Part shown: piece after piece, positions 1 through 5,055 of the stretch
Layout: each line of letters begins with the position of its first letter
Position numbering within the stretch: position 1 is the first letter of the stretch
Source: Dehalococcoidales bacterium
GTDB taxonomy: Bacteria > Chloroflexota > Dehalococcoidia > Dehalococcoidales > UBA2162
Assembly (NCBI GenBank): GCA_030648675.1
Contig: JAUSGV010000111.1
Coordinates: 1 to 5,579, forward strand
Length of the DNA stretch: 5,579 nt
Direction of reading: 5' to 3'
Program-made: the position numbers and the translations under genes
Notes under the pieces: model-generated
Seen by the model: only the letters and a program-made list of their open reading frames with translations
Database searches by the model: none
What the model was told of the DNA's origin: nothing

Positions 1-489
1 AAGGGCGATTGGGTAAAAATCGCCGACGTAGACGGCACTGTCGAAGAAATTAATTTGAGAAGAACAATTCTGCGAAATCTTGACGGCGTAACCCATGTAG
101 TTCCCAACGGTGAAATTCGTATCGCCAGCAATTACACAAAGCGTTGGGCAAGGGTCAATCTCAATATCTCTGTAGCTTATGACACAGACCTGGAAAAAGC
201 GATGGCAGTGATAAACCAGGTAGGGAAGGAACTGGCGGAAGATCCAGCTTGGAGATCAGCCGTTATCTCACCACCTAAAGCCCTCAGGGTAGATAAACTG
301 GGCGACTCAGGGATCGACATAAAAATAATGGGTGAGACAAAACCCGCGAGACAGTGGGACGTCGCGGGCGAACTACGCCTCAGATTAAAGAAGGCGTTCG
401 ACAAAGAAGGCATCGAGATTCCCTGGCCGCATACCAAAGTGTATTTCGGCAATATGCCCCCGGGACTGAAAGAAAATAAAGAGCCGTAA
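1..489 (+). CDS. MscS-family mechanosensitive channel, C-terminal fragment
   Basis: The frame is open to the left edge, so the true start lies outside; 162 residues are visible. MscS-family proteins form heptameric inner-membrane channels that release solutes on hypo-osmotic shock. The fragment opens with GDWVKIADVDGTVEEINLR, the family's beta-domain just after the pore helix, then RNLDGVTHVVPNGEI, the usual 'PNG' signature, followed by SNYTKRW. The remaining ~110 residues match the mixed alpha/beta cytoplasmic cage (YDTDLEKAMAVI, then IKIMGETKPARQWDV, then LRLRLKKAFDKEGIEIPWPHTKVYF), which normally ends the protein. The C-terminus is therefore complete, and the missing part is the transmembrane half. 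The internal TTG at 55 is in the middle of the conserved domain and is not a start. The next gene follows after 52 bases. Family assignment is firm; which MscS subfamily cannot be said without the N-terminus. Confidence 0.92.
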   Translation, partial: KGDWVKIADVDGTVEEINLRRTILRNLDGVTHVVPNGEIRIASNYTKRWARVNLNISVAYDTDLEKAMAVINQVGKELAEDPAWRSAVISPPKALRVDKLGDSGIDIKIMGETKPARQWDVAGELRLRLKKAFDKEGIEIPWPHTKVYFGNMPPGLKENKEP

Positions 490-491
490 AA

Positions 492-520
492 GTGATATGG
501 GCGACGCGTTGATGTAAAAT
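492..520 (+). promoter_or_regulatory. Possible sigma70-type promoter before the rhodanese gene
   Basis: GTGATA (492-497) and TAAAAT (515-520) are 17 bases apart and match the -35 and -10 consensus at 4/6 and 5/6 positions. Initiation would fall near 527, leaving a leader of about 15 bases that still holds the ribosome binding site. This would let the lipoprotein gene be transcribed separately from the upstream channel gene. The match is short and could be chance; read-through from the channel gene is the alternative. Confidence 0.3.
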
Positions 521-541
521 TATCAAAAAGGGGCGGAGGGG

Positions 542-973
542 ATGAAACAAATTTCTTTGTTTTTCGCGGTTCTACTGGCTGCGGTCAGCGCTTCGACCGC
601 ATGTTCGAGCGGCTCAAATCCACAACCTGCGCAGATTCCTGCCAGCACCGGTAATTACACTAATATTTCTCCGTCGCAGCTTAACTCAATGCTGGCAAAC
701 AAAGATTTCGTTTTGGTGAACGTCCACATCCCTTACTATGCAGAGATCGCCCAGACGGACCTTTTTATTCCTTATGACAAAATCCAGGAAAATCCGGCTC
801 AATTACCAAAGGAAAGGAACGCCAAGATCGTTGTCTATTGCCGTTCAGGATCAATGAGTACCGAAGCTGCTGGTACCCTGGCAGGGCTGGGCTACACTAA
901 TGTCTATAATCTCACCGGCGGGATGTACGCGTGGGAAGCGCAGGGGTATGAGTTGCTACGGAAAGCACAATAA
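542..973 (+). CDS. Rhodanese-like domain lipoprotein
   Basis: A 143-residue protein. Residues 1-20 are a signal peptide (MKQ, then a hydrophobic run) ending at Cys21 in SASTAC; this fits a lipobox loosely, since Ser replaces the usual Leu at -3. Residues ~22-40 are a low-complexity linker rich in Ser, Pro and Gln. Residues ~42-140 form one rhodanese domain: the persulfide-carrying loop is VVYCRSGSMS with Cys100 as the predicted catalytic residue, and the end carries the family's GYTNVYNLTGGMYAWEAQGY. The usual 'DVR' of the first strand reads NVH (60-62). It is predicted to sit outside the membrane, lipid-anchored, and to bind or transfer sulfane sulfur; the acceptor is unknown. GGAGG lies only 2 bases before the ATG, closer than normal, but the signal peptide supports this start. 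The gene ends facing the converging - strand operon. Confidence 0.88.
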   Translation: MKQISLFFAVLLAAVSASTACSSGSNPQPAQIPASTGNYTNISPSQLNSMLANKDFVLVNVHIPYYAEIAQTDLFIPYDKIQENPAQLPKERNAKIVVYCRSGSMSTEAAGTLAGLGYTNVYNLTGGMYAWEAQGYELLRKAQ

Positions 974-1103
974 AGCTAAAGAGTGCGGCACAACTCCGGA
1001 TTCTTCGTCGTCTCGAAGATCAGTTATCCCCACTCCTCCGGGAAGACGATGTGAGTGGCAATAACGTCTCCATAGACAAGCCCTGGACAATGCCCTGATT
1101 TTT
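974..1103. other. Convergent intergenic gap, no gene seen
   Basis: This 130-base gap separates the ends of two converging genes. It contains a 6-bp hairpin TCTTCG/CGAAGA (1002-1007 with 1014-1019) and a second inverted repeat CCACTC/GAGTGG (1030-1035 with 1053-1058). Neither is followed by a T-run on either strand, so neither can be called a rho-independent terminator. If the two units end here, termination is either by Rho or by these weak structures. Confidence 0.4.
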
Positions 1104-1826
1104 CTATTGCCCGGCGGGTTTTTCTTCGATCTTTTTGAAACCGTGAATCAAGGGGAAGCGGAAAAAACCGAATACCTCCTTCGTGCGGAGGAAGCCGATG
1201 AACATAACGATTACACCCAGAAGTTCAAAGATAAAGAGCACGTTCAGGTTACCCACGAAAGTGAGGTGGGTACCCCCCAACGCCGGCAGCAACGCGCCGA
1301 TGGCGATCAAGACGTTCGATACCACCCGTTGAGGTAAGATGCGTTTTCTCCAGAATACCCAGGCGCTGTAGGCGGCACCGCCGACGAGGGCAAAAGTCCC
1401 GAAGGTGTTGAAGGTCGCGGCCAGGATAGCACGAATATCAATGGGCATGACGCCGATGCCGGTGAGATGATCCAGCCCGGTGATATCGATGTTTACCGTA
1501 AAGACGCGAATAGCCGCCCACACGGAAGCCAGACCAAGTATCGACATGATAATGTTTGCCGCACGACGACGCATCAGGAGATAGATCGTACCCATACCCA
1601 TGTAGGCCGCAACCAGTATTGCACCGATCAAATACCACAAACGCAGCATCAGATCAGTAATGCCGAAAACGCCGGAGTAAAATTCAGTGAAAGCGGCGAT
1701 AGAATACATGAACAGACCGATCGCCCAAAGAAGCTGGAAGGCTTTGCGCCGGGCAAAATACTGGTCTAAGACGGTAACCGCAAAAATAAACGCGACGATA
1801 CAGGTTATGAGCGGAAGATAGGCCAT
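1104..1826 (-). CDS. Seven-TM integral membrane protein, unknown function
   Basis: A 240-residue, strongly hydrophobic protein that I do not recognise. Seven membrane segments can be placed at about residues 3-20, 32-50, 63-85, 91-108, 133-159, 168-190 and 194-213. Basic clusters follow several of them (ARRK 25-28, RRR 86-88, WRKR 159-162), giving a consistent inside-positive topology. A conserved-looking polar stretch lies between helices 4 and 5 (NIDITGLDHLTG, 112-123) and GGTH at 184-187. The tail (214-240) is basic and soluble with no enzymatic domain. The overall pattern resembles 7-TM sensor modules found at the N-terminus of signalling proteins, but here it stands alone; this resemblance is an impression, not a motif match. 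AGGAGG lies 7 bases before the ATG, a strong start. It is the last gene of the operon, 67 bases after the HadB-like gene, so a role linked to the hydratase's lipid or acyl-CoA substrate is possible but unproven. Confidence 0.75.
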   Translation of the reverse strand: MAYLPLITCIVAFIFAVTVLDQYFARRKAFQLLWAIGLFMYSIAAFTEFYSGVFGITDLMLRLWYLIGAILVAAYMGMGTIYLLMRRRAANIIMSILGLASVWAAIRVFTVNIDITGLDHLTGIGVMPIDIRAILAATFNTFGTFALVGGAAYSAWVFWRKRILPQRVVSNVLIAIGALLPALGGTHLTFVGNLNVLFIFELLGVIVMFIGFLRTKEVFGFFRFPLIHGFKKIEEKPAGQ

Positions 1827-1893
1827 ATACGTTCCTCCTGTTAACCAAGTGGCCGGTTAGTCAGACATCCCATTGTACACGATAAACGAATTT

Positions 1894-2358
1894 TCAACTT
1901 CGCGACGGCAAAATAACCGACACCTTGCCCTGAACGGTTGTTTCACCTTTGCCGTTTTCAACCCAGACGTCGCATTCGGCAAAATGGGTGGTGTCCTGCA
2001 TATATTTTTTCGTAACCTTACCTTTACACAACCATGTGTCACCGTCCTGCGGCTCGGTCAGAGTCTTCATCGGCCGCGGGTAATCGGCGGTCCGGTACTG
2101 GCAGGAGAATTTTTTTAATGTGCCCATGCCGCCGATCCAGTCAGTGACAAGCTGAACCAGCCACTGCCGCTTCAAGGCGCCGTGGACAATAACGACGGGG
2201 AACCCCTGGGCTTTCGCAAAGGCATCATCATAGTGCAGCGGCACGAAGTCGCCCGACGCTCCGGCCCACTGGACAAGCATACGAGTCGTCGCCACCTTGA
2301 GTAAGGTCGGCAGTTCGGTCCCTATTTCAATATCTTCCCAATAAAGTTGGGTGGTCAA
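1894..2358 (-). CDS. MaoC-type hotdog hydratase/dehydratase, HadB-like subunit
   Basis: A 154-residue single-hotdog protein. The hydratase-2 signature sits at residues 33-47, GASGDFVPLHYDDAF, with the catalytic Asp37 and His42 in place; the Asn that normally lies two residues after the Asp is Val39. Next comes VVIVHGALKRQWL (55-67), the usual substrate-tunnel segment. MaoC enzymes of this kind hydrate trans-2-enoyl thioesters to (R)-3-hydroxyacyl thioesters, or the reverse, in the cytoplasm, in fatty-acid synthesis, degradation or storage-polymer pathways. Length suits a one-domain subunit that pairs with a partner, here the product of the upstream gene. The start is TTG: an in-frame TAA lies 9 bases upstream, and GAGGGG is spaced 9 bases from the TTG. 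That ribosome binding site belongs to an intergenic repeat. CoA versus ACP substrates cannot be separated by reading alone. Confidence 0.85.
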   Translation of the reverse strand: MTTQLYWEDIEIGTELPTLLKVATTRMLVQWAGASGDFVPLHYDDAFAKAQGFPVVIVHGALKRQWLVQLVTDWIGGMGTLKKFSCQYRTADYPRPMKTLTEPQDGDTWLCKGKVTKKYMQDTTHFAECDVWVENGKGETTVQGKVSVILPSRS

Positions 2359-2367
2359 ATTGGGTTA

Positions 2368-2399
2368 CCCCTCACTTTCATCTCTCCCAAGGGGAGAGA
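2368..2399. repeat. Short intergenic palindromic repeat (REP-like)
   Basis: Between the two MaoC genes, TCTCTCCC (2381-2388) and GGGAGAGA (2392-2399) form a perfect 8-bp stem around the loop AAG, preceded by CCCCTCAC (2368-2375). The combination 'CCCTCAC ... CTCTCCC ... GGGAGAG' is a form I know from dispersed intergenic repeats in many bacterial genomes. Only one copy lies in this window, so repetition itself is not seen here. On the - strand the end of the unit, GTGAGGGG, acts as the ribosome binding site of the downstream gene. Confidence 0.55.
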
Positions 2400-2410
2400 A
2401 ACAAAAACAA

Positions 2411-2887
2411 TTAACTATTCTGCGGATGAATGGTCGTTTGGCGAGATGTAGCTACGATGTCGCCGCTTTGATCGAAATAGGTGATGTCCCGAAACAGAAA
2501 GACCGCCTTACCGGTTTTCCCGCTTCGCTCCATGATATTTCTGATCGTCGTCTTTACGGTTAATTTATCCCCGGCCATAATGGGTTTGAAGAATTCCCAT
2601 TCGATACCGCCGTCGAGAATACGGCCGTAGCCGGCTTCGGCAAGGCTGGTAACAAGCGCTATGAGGTCGTTCGGCAGCTCTACCCCGAGCTTCACCGGCC
2701 AACCGAAGAATCCAGGGGGAGCGATAATTGAGCCGTAGTGGGACTTCGCGGCGTATTCCTCATCCCAATACAGGGGATTAGGGTCGCCCACTGCCTCGGC
2801 GAACCGGGCAATCGAGCCTTTCTCCACCTCATAAACGGTTGAGGTAGTTTGACCGATGCATTTCGAGATTGATTCGGGTAAAGGCAA
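2411..2887 (-). CDS. MaoC N-terminal (FAS1-DH/HadA-like) dehydratase subunit
   Basis: A 158-residue hotdog protein of the MaoC N-terminal dehydratase type. The signature region, residues 29-46, reads FAEAVGDPNPLYWDEEYA: Asp35 and Asn37 are kept, but the catalytic His position is Tyr40. IIAPPGFFGWPV (54-65) and the hot-dog strand GGIEWEFFKPIMAGDKL (93-109) are family hallmarks. Proteins of this group, such as mycobacterial HadA/HadC, are mainly the substrate-binding partner of a catalytic HadB-like subunit, which is exactly what the next gene encodes 52 bases downstream. Together they probably form one (R)-specific enoyl-thioester hydratase. The start is TTG; AAGGGG lies 7 bases before it, no other start fits, and an in-frame TAG lies further upstream. 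It is the first gene of the - strand operon, with a strong promoter just ahead. Confident on family, unsure of pathway. Confidence 0.86.
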   Translation of the reverse strand: MPLPESISKCIGQTTSTVYEVEKGSIARFAEAVGDPNPLYWDEEYAAKSHYGSIIAPPGFFGWPVKLGVELPNDLIALVTSLAEAGYGRILDGGIEWEFFKPIMAGDKLTVKTTIRNIMERSGKTGKAVFLFRDITYFDQSGDIVATSRQTTIHPQNS

Positions 2888-2894
2888 TTCGTTT

Positions 2895-2900
2895 CCCCTT
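2895..2900 (-). promoter_or_regulatory. Ribosome binding site that decides a TTG start
   Basis: On the - strand, AAGGGG lies 7 bases before the TTG at 2887-2885. With no ATG or GTG in a suitable place and a stop codon upstream in the same frame, this site fixes TTG as the start of the HadA-like gene. Confidence 0.7.
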
Positions 2901-2915
2901 GGTAATGTTGGAGAA

Positions 2916-2945
2916 ATTCTAGTGTTCTATCCGCAAGCTTGTCAA
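2916..2945 (-). promoter_or_regulatory. Strong sigma70-type promoter of the MaoC operon
   Basis: On the - strand the -35 box is a perfect TTGACA (2945-2940) and the -10 box is TAGAAT (2921-2916), 5/6 to consensus, with an 18-base spacer. Initiation would fall near 2909, giving a leader of about 22 bases that carries the AAGGGG site and ends at the TTG start. Position, spacing and box quality all agree, so this is the likely sole promoter of the three-gene operon running to 1104. Confidence 0.75.
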
Positions 2946-3137
2946 TACGTCGGTTGTTATATTGATATCGAAGATTTCACCATTAAAAAGGTGAGAAAAT
3001 CCATGACCGCTACCTTGAAGATTGGACTAACCGGCGGTACTGGGCCACGCTAGCCGCGCTGTTTTTTTAATTTGGGTGCCGCCATAGCCGTAATAACTGC
3101 GGCGTGCATAATGGGAGCGGGGGTGTGGGACAGCCCA

Positions 3138-3166
3138 TTGACAAGACCATGTTTTAGCGTTACACT
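3138..3166 (+). promoter_or_regulatory. Sigma70-type promoter of the permease-cysH unit
   Basis: A perfect TTGACA (3138-3143) is followed after 17 bases by TACACT (3161-3166), 4/6 to the -10 consensus. Initiation would fall near 3173, about 64 bases before the permease ATG. It is the best-matched + strand promoter in the 349-base divergent region and the natural source of the permease-cysH transcript, which has a clear terminator at its other end. Confidence 0.6.
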
Positions 3167-3194
3167 GTTGACTATGGCGACTTATTTAGTCAAC
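3167..3194. promoter_or_regulatory. Perfect 8-bp inverted repeat across the start site, operator-like
   Basis: GTTGACTA (3167-3174) and TAGTCAAC (3187-3194) are exact inverted copies, 12 bases apart and 20 bases centre to centre, which suits a dimeric helix-turn-helix regulator on one face of the helix. The repeat begins right after the -10 box and spans the expected start site (about -6 to +22), where a bound repressor would block initiation. It could instead work as an RNA hairpin in the leader; no T-run follows, so it is not a terminator. The regulator is not encoded in the window. Confidence 0.45.
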
Positions 3195-3236
3195 TTTAAA
3201 AAAGCAGGATTCGCCGTATCTGGCCAGAGGTAACTC

Positions 3237-4073
3237 ATGACCGGAATCAGTTCGATTCTCATCGTTGGGATCATTGGCATTGTAGGCCAGGTAATAGATG
3301 GCAGCCTGGGGATGGGATTTGGGGTGTTTTCGAGTTCGCTGTTAATTGGCACCGGTCTGGCTCCTGCCGTAGCCGTTACTGTGGTGAATACCGCCAAAAT
3401 TTTTACCGGTTTAAGCTCCGGACTTTCTCATTGGAAATTTGGTAATGTCCGCCGCGACTGGCTCCTGCCCCTCGTCCTTTCCGGGATAGCTGGCGGTGTG
3501 CTGGGTGCTTATTTATTGACATCGATACCGCCTGAAGTTGCCCGTCCCTGGGTAAGCGGTCTTTTGTTGATCGCCGGTGGTCTTTTGATTTGGCGCTCAT
3601 TACGGTGGCGTGTGCCTTGCGCGGTTCGTGCCTGGGACAAAAAATGCCTTGGTTGCCCTGCCCAGAGGCGGGATTGGCAGTGGTTAACCGTTCAAGCAAA
3701 GCATCATGCGTTAAACAAGATTGGAGCTCTCGGTTTTGTCGCCGCTCTGGTGAACGGATTGAGCGGGGCGTACGGCCCGATAGCAACTTCTGGTATGATG
3801 TTTATCGAGAAAGACCAGCCGCGGTATGCTGTAGGAACAGCCAATATGGCTGAGGTATTCGTTGCGGCTGCTGTTGTAACAACCATATTATTCCGGCAGG
3901 GGCCGGGCGAATTCCCTGTCGCTCTCGTGCTGGCACTGGTTGTTGGGGCTGCGCTTGCCGCACCTTTGGCGGCCTACATTTGCCGCAGTCTGCCCCCTAG
4001 GGCTTTAACTTTCTCAATCGGAGCTTTGCTCATCGCTTCGAACGTTGGTACGGTATCTTCGGTCTTGCTTTAA
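3237..4073 (+). CDS. TauE/SafE-family sulfur oxyanion permease
   Basis: A 278-residue membrane protein of the sulfite exporter TauE/SafE family (4-toluene sulfonate uptake permease superfamily). The N-terminal half has the family's GQVIDGSLGMGFGVFSSSLL (17-36) and TVVNTAKIFTGLSSGLSHW (48-66). The second half repeats the pattern with GFVAALVNGLSGAYGPIATS (166-185) and VGTANMAEVF (199-208). About eight membrane segments are visible in two halves. They are joined by a loop at ~121-160 that is long and basic and carries Cys128, Cys137 and Cys140, the last two as CLGC. Members carry sulfite, sulfate, sulfonates or related anions across the inner membrane, in either direction. AGAGG lies 6 bases before the ATG. 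The next gene, an APS reductase, starts 39 bases later, which points to sulfate import or sulfite handling in assimilation. Direction and exact substrate are inferred. Confidence 0.88.
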   Translation: MTGISSILIVGIIGIVGQVIDGSLGMGFGVFSSSLLIGTGLAPAVAVTVVNTAKIFTGLSSGLSHWKFGNVRRDWLLPLVLSGIAGGVLGAYLLTSIPPEVARPWVSGLLLIAGGLLIWRSLRWRVPCAVRAWDKKCLGCPAQRRDWQWLTVQAKHHALNKIGALGFVAALVNGLSGAYGPIATSGMMFIEKDQPRYAVGTANMAEVFVAAAVVTTILFRQGPGEFPVALVLALVVGAALAAPLAAYICRSLPPRALTFSIGALLIASNVGTVSSVLL

Positions 4074-4095
4074 ATTAGCAACTCGTTAAAATAAC

Positions 4096-4102
4096 AGGAG
4101 GG
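4096..4102 (+). promoter_or_regulatory. Ribosome binding site for the GTG-started cysH
   Basis: AGGAGGG is an almost perfect match to the 16S rRNA tail. Its distance of 10-11 bases from the GTG at 4113 is slightly long. No other start codon lies closer in frame, so GTG is taken as the start. Confidence 0.7.
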
Positions 4103-4112
4103 TAACAATAAC

Positions 4113-4829
4113 GTGAGGGGAAATCCATCAGGAGAAGAGTTAAAACGGCTGGTTGAAGAGCTCAACTTCGCACAAAAAGTAGACCGCTCGCTTTCCTTGA
4201 TTGAGGAAGCTTTTAAAGAGTTCGGCGACCGCATGGTGGCGGCAAATAGTCTGGGGAAAGACTCAGTCGCCGTATGGCATCTGGTAAAACGCGTTGCCCC
4301 GAAAGCTCGCGGGTTCATTATTACCACCAGGTTCAAGCCGGCGGAGACGGTCAAGTTTATGAAGAAGCAGGTGGCTCGCTACCCCGAACTTAAGATTTAT
4401 AAGAACGACGACCCATTGCCCGAAAAAGATTTATACCGCGTCGCTCCCGACCTGTGCTGCAATCTCTTGAAGGTGAAACCGGTGCAGCAGGCTATCGAAG
4501 AGATGGGCGTGGATTGCTGGGTAACCGGTCTAAGGTGTACCGAAGGTCGTACCCGTACCGATTACAGAGAAGTAGAGGAACGCGATAAAGGTTTGATCAA
4601 GCTGAACCCGATCTTGCTCTGGCACGAACGGGAAGTCTGGCAATATCTCGCCATAAATCAGGTACCGGTAAATTCGCTTTACGCCCTGGGATATCGCTCT
4701 CTGGGATGTGCGCCCTGCACCAGCATTTCCAGCGGGGCTAACGAGCGGGCAGGCCGGTGGATCGGTACCAGTAAGTGCGGCGGTGAGTGCGGGATACATA
4801 CCCGACCGCTAAAAGTCGCCAAGGCCTAG
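4113..4829 (+). CDS. cysH: APS-reductase-type CysH with 4Fe-4S cluster motifs
   Basis: A 238-residue member of the phosphoadenosine/adenosine phosphosulfate reductase family. The nucleotide-binding loop is SLGKDSVAV (46-54), a variant of SGGKDS. TGLRCTEGRTRTDY (138-151) and KLNPILLWHEREVWQYL (163-179) form the substrate pocket. The cluster ligands are Cys115-Cys116 (DLCCNLLKVKP) and Cys199/Cys202 (GCAPCT); this CC...CxxC pattern marks enzymes that use adenosine 5'-phosphosulfate and hold a 4Fe-4S cluster, unlike cluster-free PAPS reductases. Cys226 in ECGIH (225-229) is the catalytic, thioredoxin-reduced residue. The reaction yields sulfite and AMP in the cytoplasm for cysteine synthesis. The start is GTG, with AGGAGG upstream at a slightly long spacing of 11 bases and an in-frame TAA at 4092. 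Complete length. No ATP sulfurylase or sulfite reductase is in view. Confidence 0.93.
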   Translation: MRGNPSGEELKRLVEELNFAQKVDRSLSLIEEAFKEFGDRMVAANSLGKDSVAVWHLVKRVAPKARGFIITTRFKPAETVKFMKKQVARYPELKIYKNDDPLPEKDLYRVAPDLCCNLLKVKPVQQAIEEMGVDCWVTGLRCTEGRTRTDYREVEERDKGLIKLNPILLWHEREVWQYLAINQVPVNSLYALGYRSLGCAPCTSISSGANERAGRWIGTSKCGGECGIHTRPLKVAKA

Positions 4830-4859
4830 CATGTTTTTGCCATCAGGTTACCATTTGTC

Positions 4860-4900
4860 AAGGGGGATGGATCGTTTTGCGGCCATCCCCCTTTCGTTTT
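4860..4900 (+). terminator. Rho-independent terminator after cysH
   Basis: AAGGGGGATGG (4860-4870) and CCATCCCCCTT (4883-4893) form a perfect 11-bp stem with a 12-base loop, followed by T-rich TCGTTTT. It lies 30 bases past the cysH stop and closes the permease-cysH unit. The A/T ends of the stem would also give a weaker T-run on the - strand, but no - strand gene ends here. Confidence 0.9.
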
Positions 4901-4912
4901 GCGCCTGGCGAT

Positions 4913-4942
4913 TTGATTCGCCGTCCGGCGATTTGCTATAAT
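4913..4942 (+). promoter_or_regulatory. Extended -10 promoter before the transposase, with direct repeats
   Basis: TTGATT (4913-4918, 4/6 to consensus) and a perfect TATAAT (4937-4942) are separated by 18 bases, and TGC directly precedes the -10 box, as in extended -10 promoters. Initiation would be near 4949. The 9-mer GGCGATTTG occurs twice, at 4907-4915 and 4927-4935, exactly 20 bases apart, overlapping both promoter boxes, so a regulator could bind here. It is either the promoter of a native gene now cut off by the insertion sequence, or the source of transposase transcription. Confidence 0.65.
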
Positions 4943-4988
4943 ACATCACTCTTGTCCAAAATAGGTCTCCAGAGCGGATAGTAGAGAA

Positions 4989-5051
4989 GAGACTCCGCGA
5001 AGTAGTATGGTGAAAGCACAACCAATCACCAAAATACTCCTAAGGAGTCTC
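4989..5051 (+). promoter_or_regulatory. Folded transposase leader that buries the ribosome binding site
   Basis: GAGACTCC (4989-4996) and GGAGTCTC (5044-5051) are exact inverted copies, and the second one contains the GGAG of the transposase Shine-Dalgarno sequence (AAGGAG, 5042-5047). Nested inside, AGTATGGTGA (5004-5013) pairs with TCACC (5026-5030) and ATACT (5034-5038) with a few bulged A. A small local hairpin, ACTCC/GGAGT (5036-5040 with 5044-5048), covers the same site. A GTCTC at 4965-4969 could compete for GAGAC at 4989-4993. A transcript entering from upstream would be poorly translated, a known way insertion sequences protect themselves from outside transcription. Confidence 0.5.
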
Positions 5052-5055
5052 AGCT

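Larger units (their letters stand above)
3003..3233 (+). pseudogene. Broken short frame: 2-TM protein or F420-NADP reductase remnant
   Basis: An ATG at 3003 has a good AAGGTGAG site 8 bases upstream, but its frame stops at a TAG (3051-3053) after MTATLKIGLTGGTGPR, which resembles the Rossmann N-terminus of NADPH:F420 reductases. After the TAG the same frame is open to 3233, and from TTG 3072 reads LGAAIAVITAACIMGAGVW, a loop, then a second hydrophobic stretch and a basic tail (KKAGFAVSGQR). Just upstream, a different frame reads DWTNRRYWATLAALFF (3020-3067) and meets this one at a run of seven T (3062-3068). Two compensating one-base shifts would join all parts into a 76-residue, two-helix membrane protein. 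The end lies 3 bases before the permease start. A promoter and palindrome inside the frame speak against it being intact. It is either a decayed gene, a sequencing-indel artefact, or chance openness. Confidence 0.35.

Noticed and set aside
1110..1128. CCCGGCGGG followed by TTTTT, terminator-like on +
   Set aside because: The stem would need a one-base loop, and the sequence encodes the last residues of the 7-TM protein on the other strand.
1107..1769. Open frames on + and in another - frame inside the 7-TM gene
   Set aside because: They lie wholly within a gene with a strong ribosome binding site and coherent membrane helices, and their products are polar, His/Arg-rich and without domains.
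2939..2968. A + strand promoter TTGTCA with TGATAT before the broken frame
   Set aside because: The -10 match is only 3/6, and the same bases are better explained as the - strand promoter of the MaoC operon.
2856..3053. A + strand frame of 65 codons from ATG 2856
   Set aside because: Its first part is antisense to the HadA-like gene and its start has no ribosome binding site. Only the part from ATG 3003 has a plausible start signal, and that is treated separately.
3403..3853. Frames of 87 and 127 codons overlapping the permease on both strands
   Set aside because: The permease frame has family motifs across its full length; these are shadows with Arg/Ser-rich sequence.
4787..4981. A 64-codon + frame over the end of cysH and the terminator
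   Set aside because: It crosses a strong terminator and a promoter and has no ribosome binding site.
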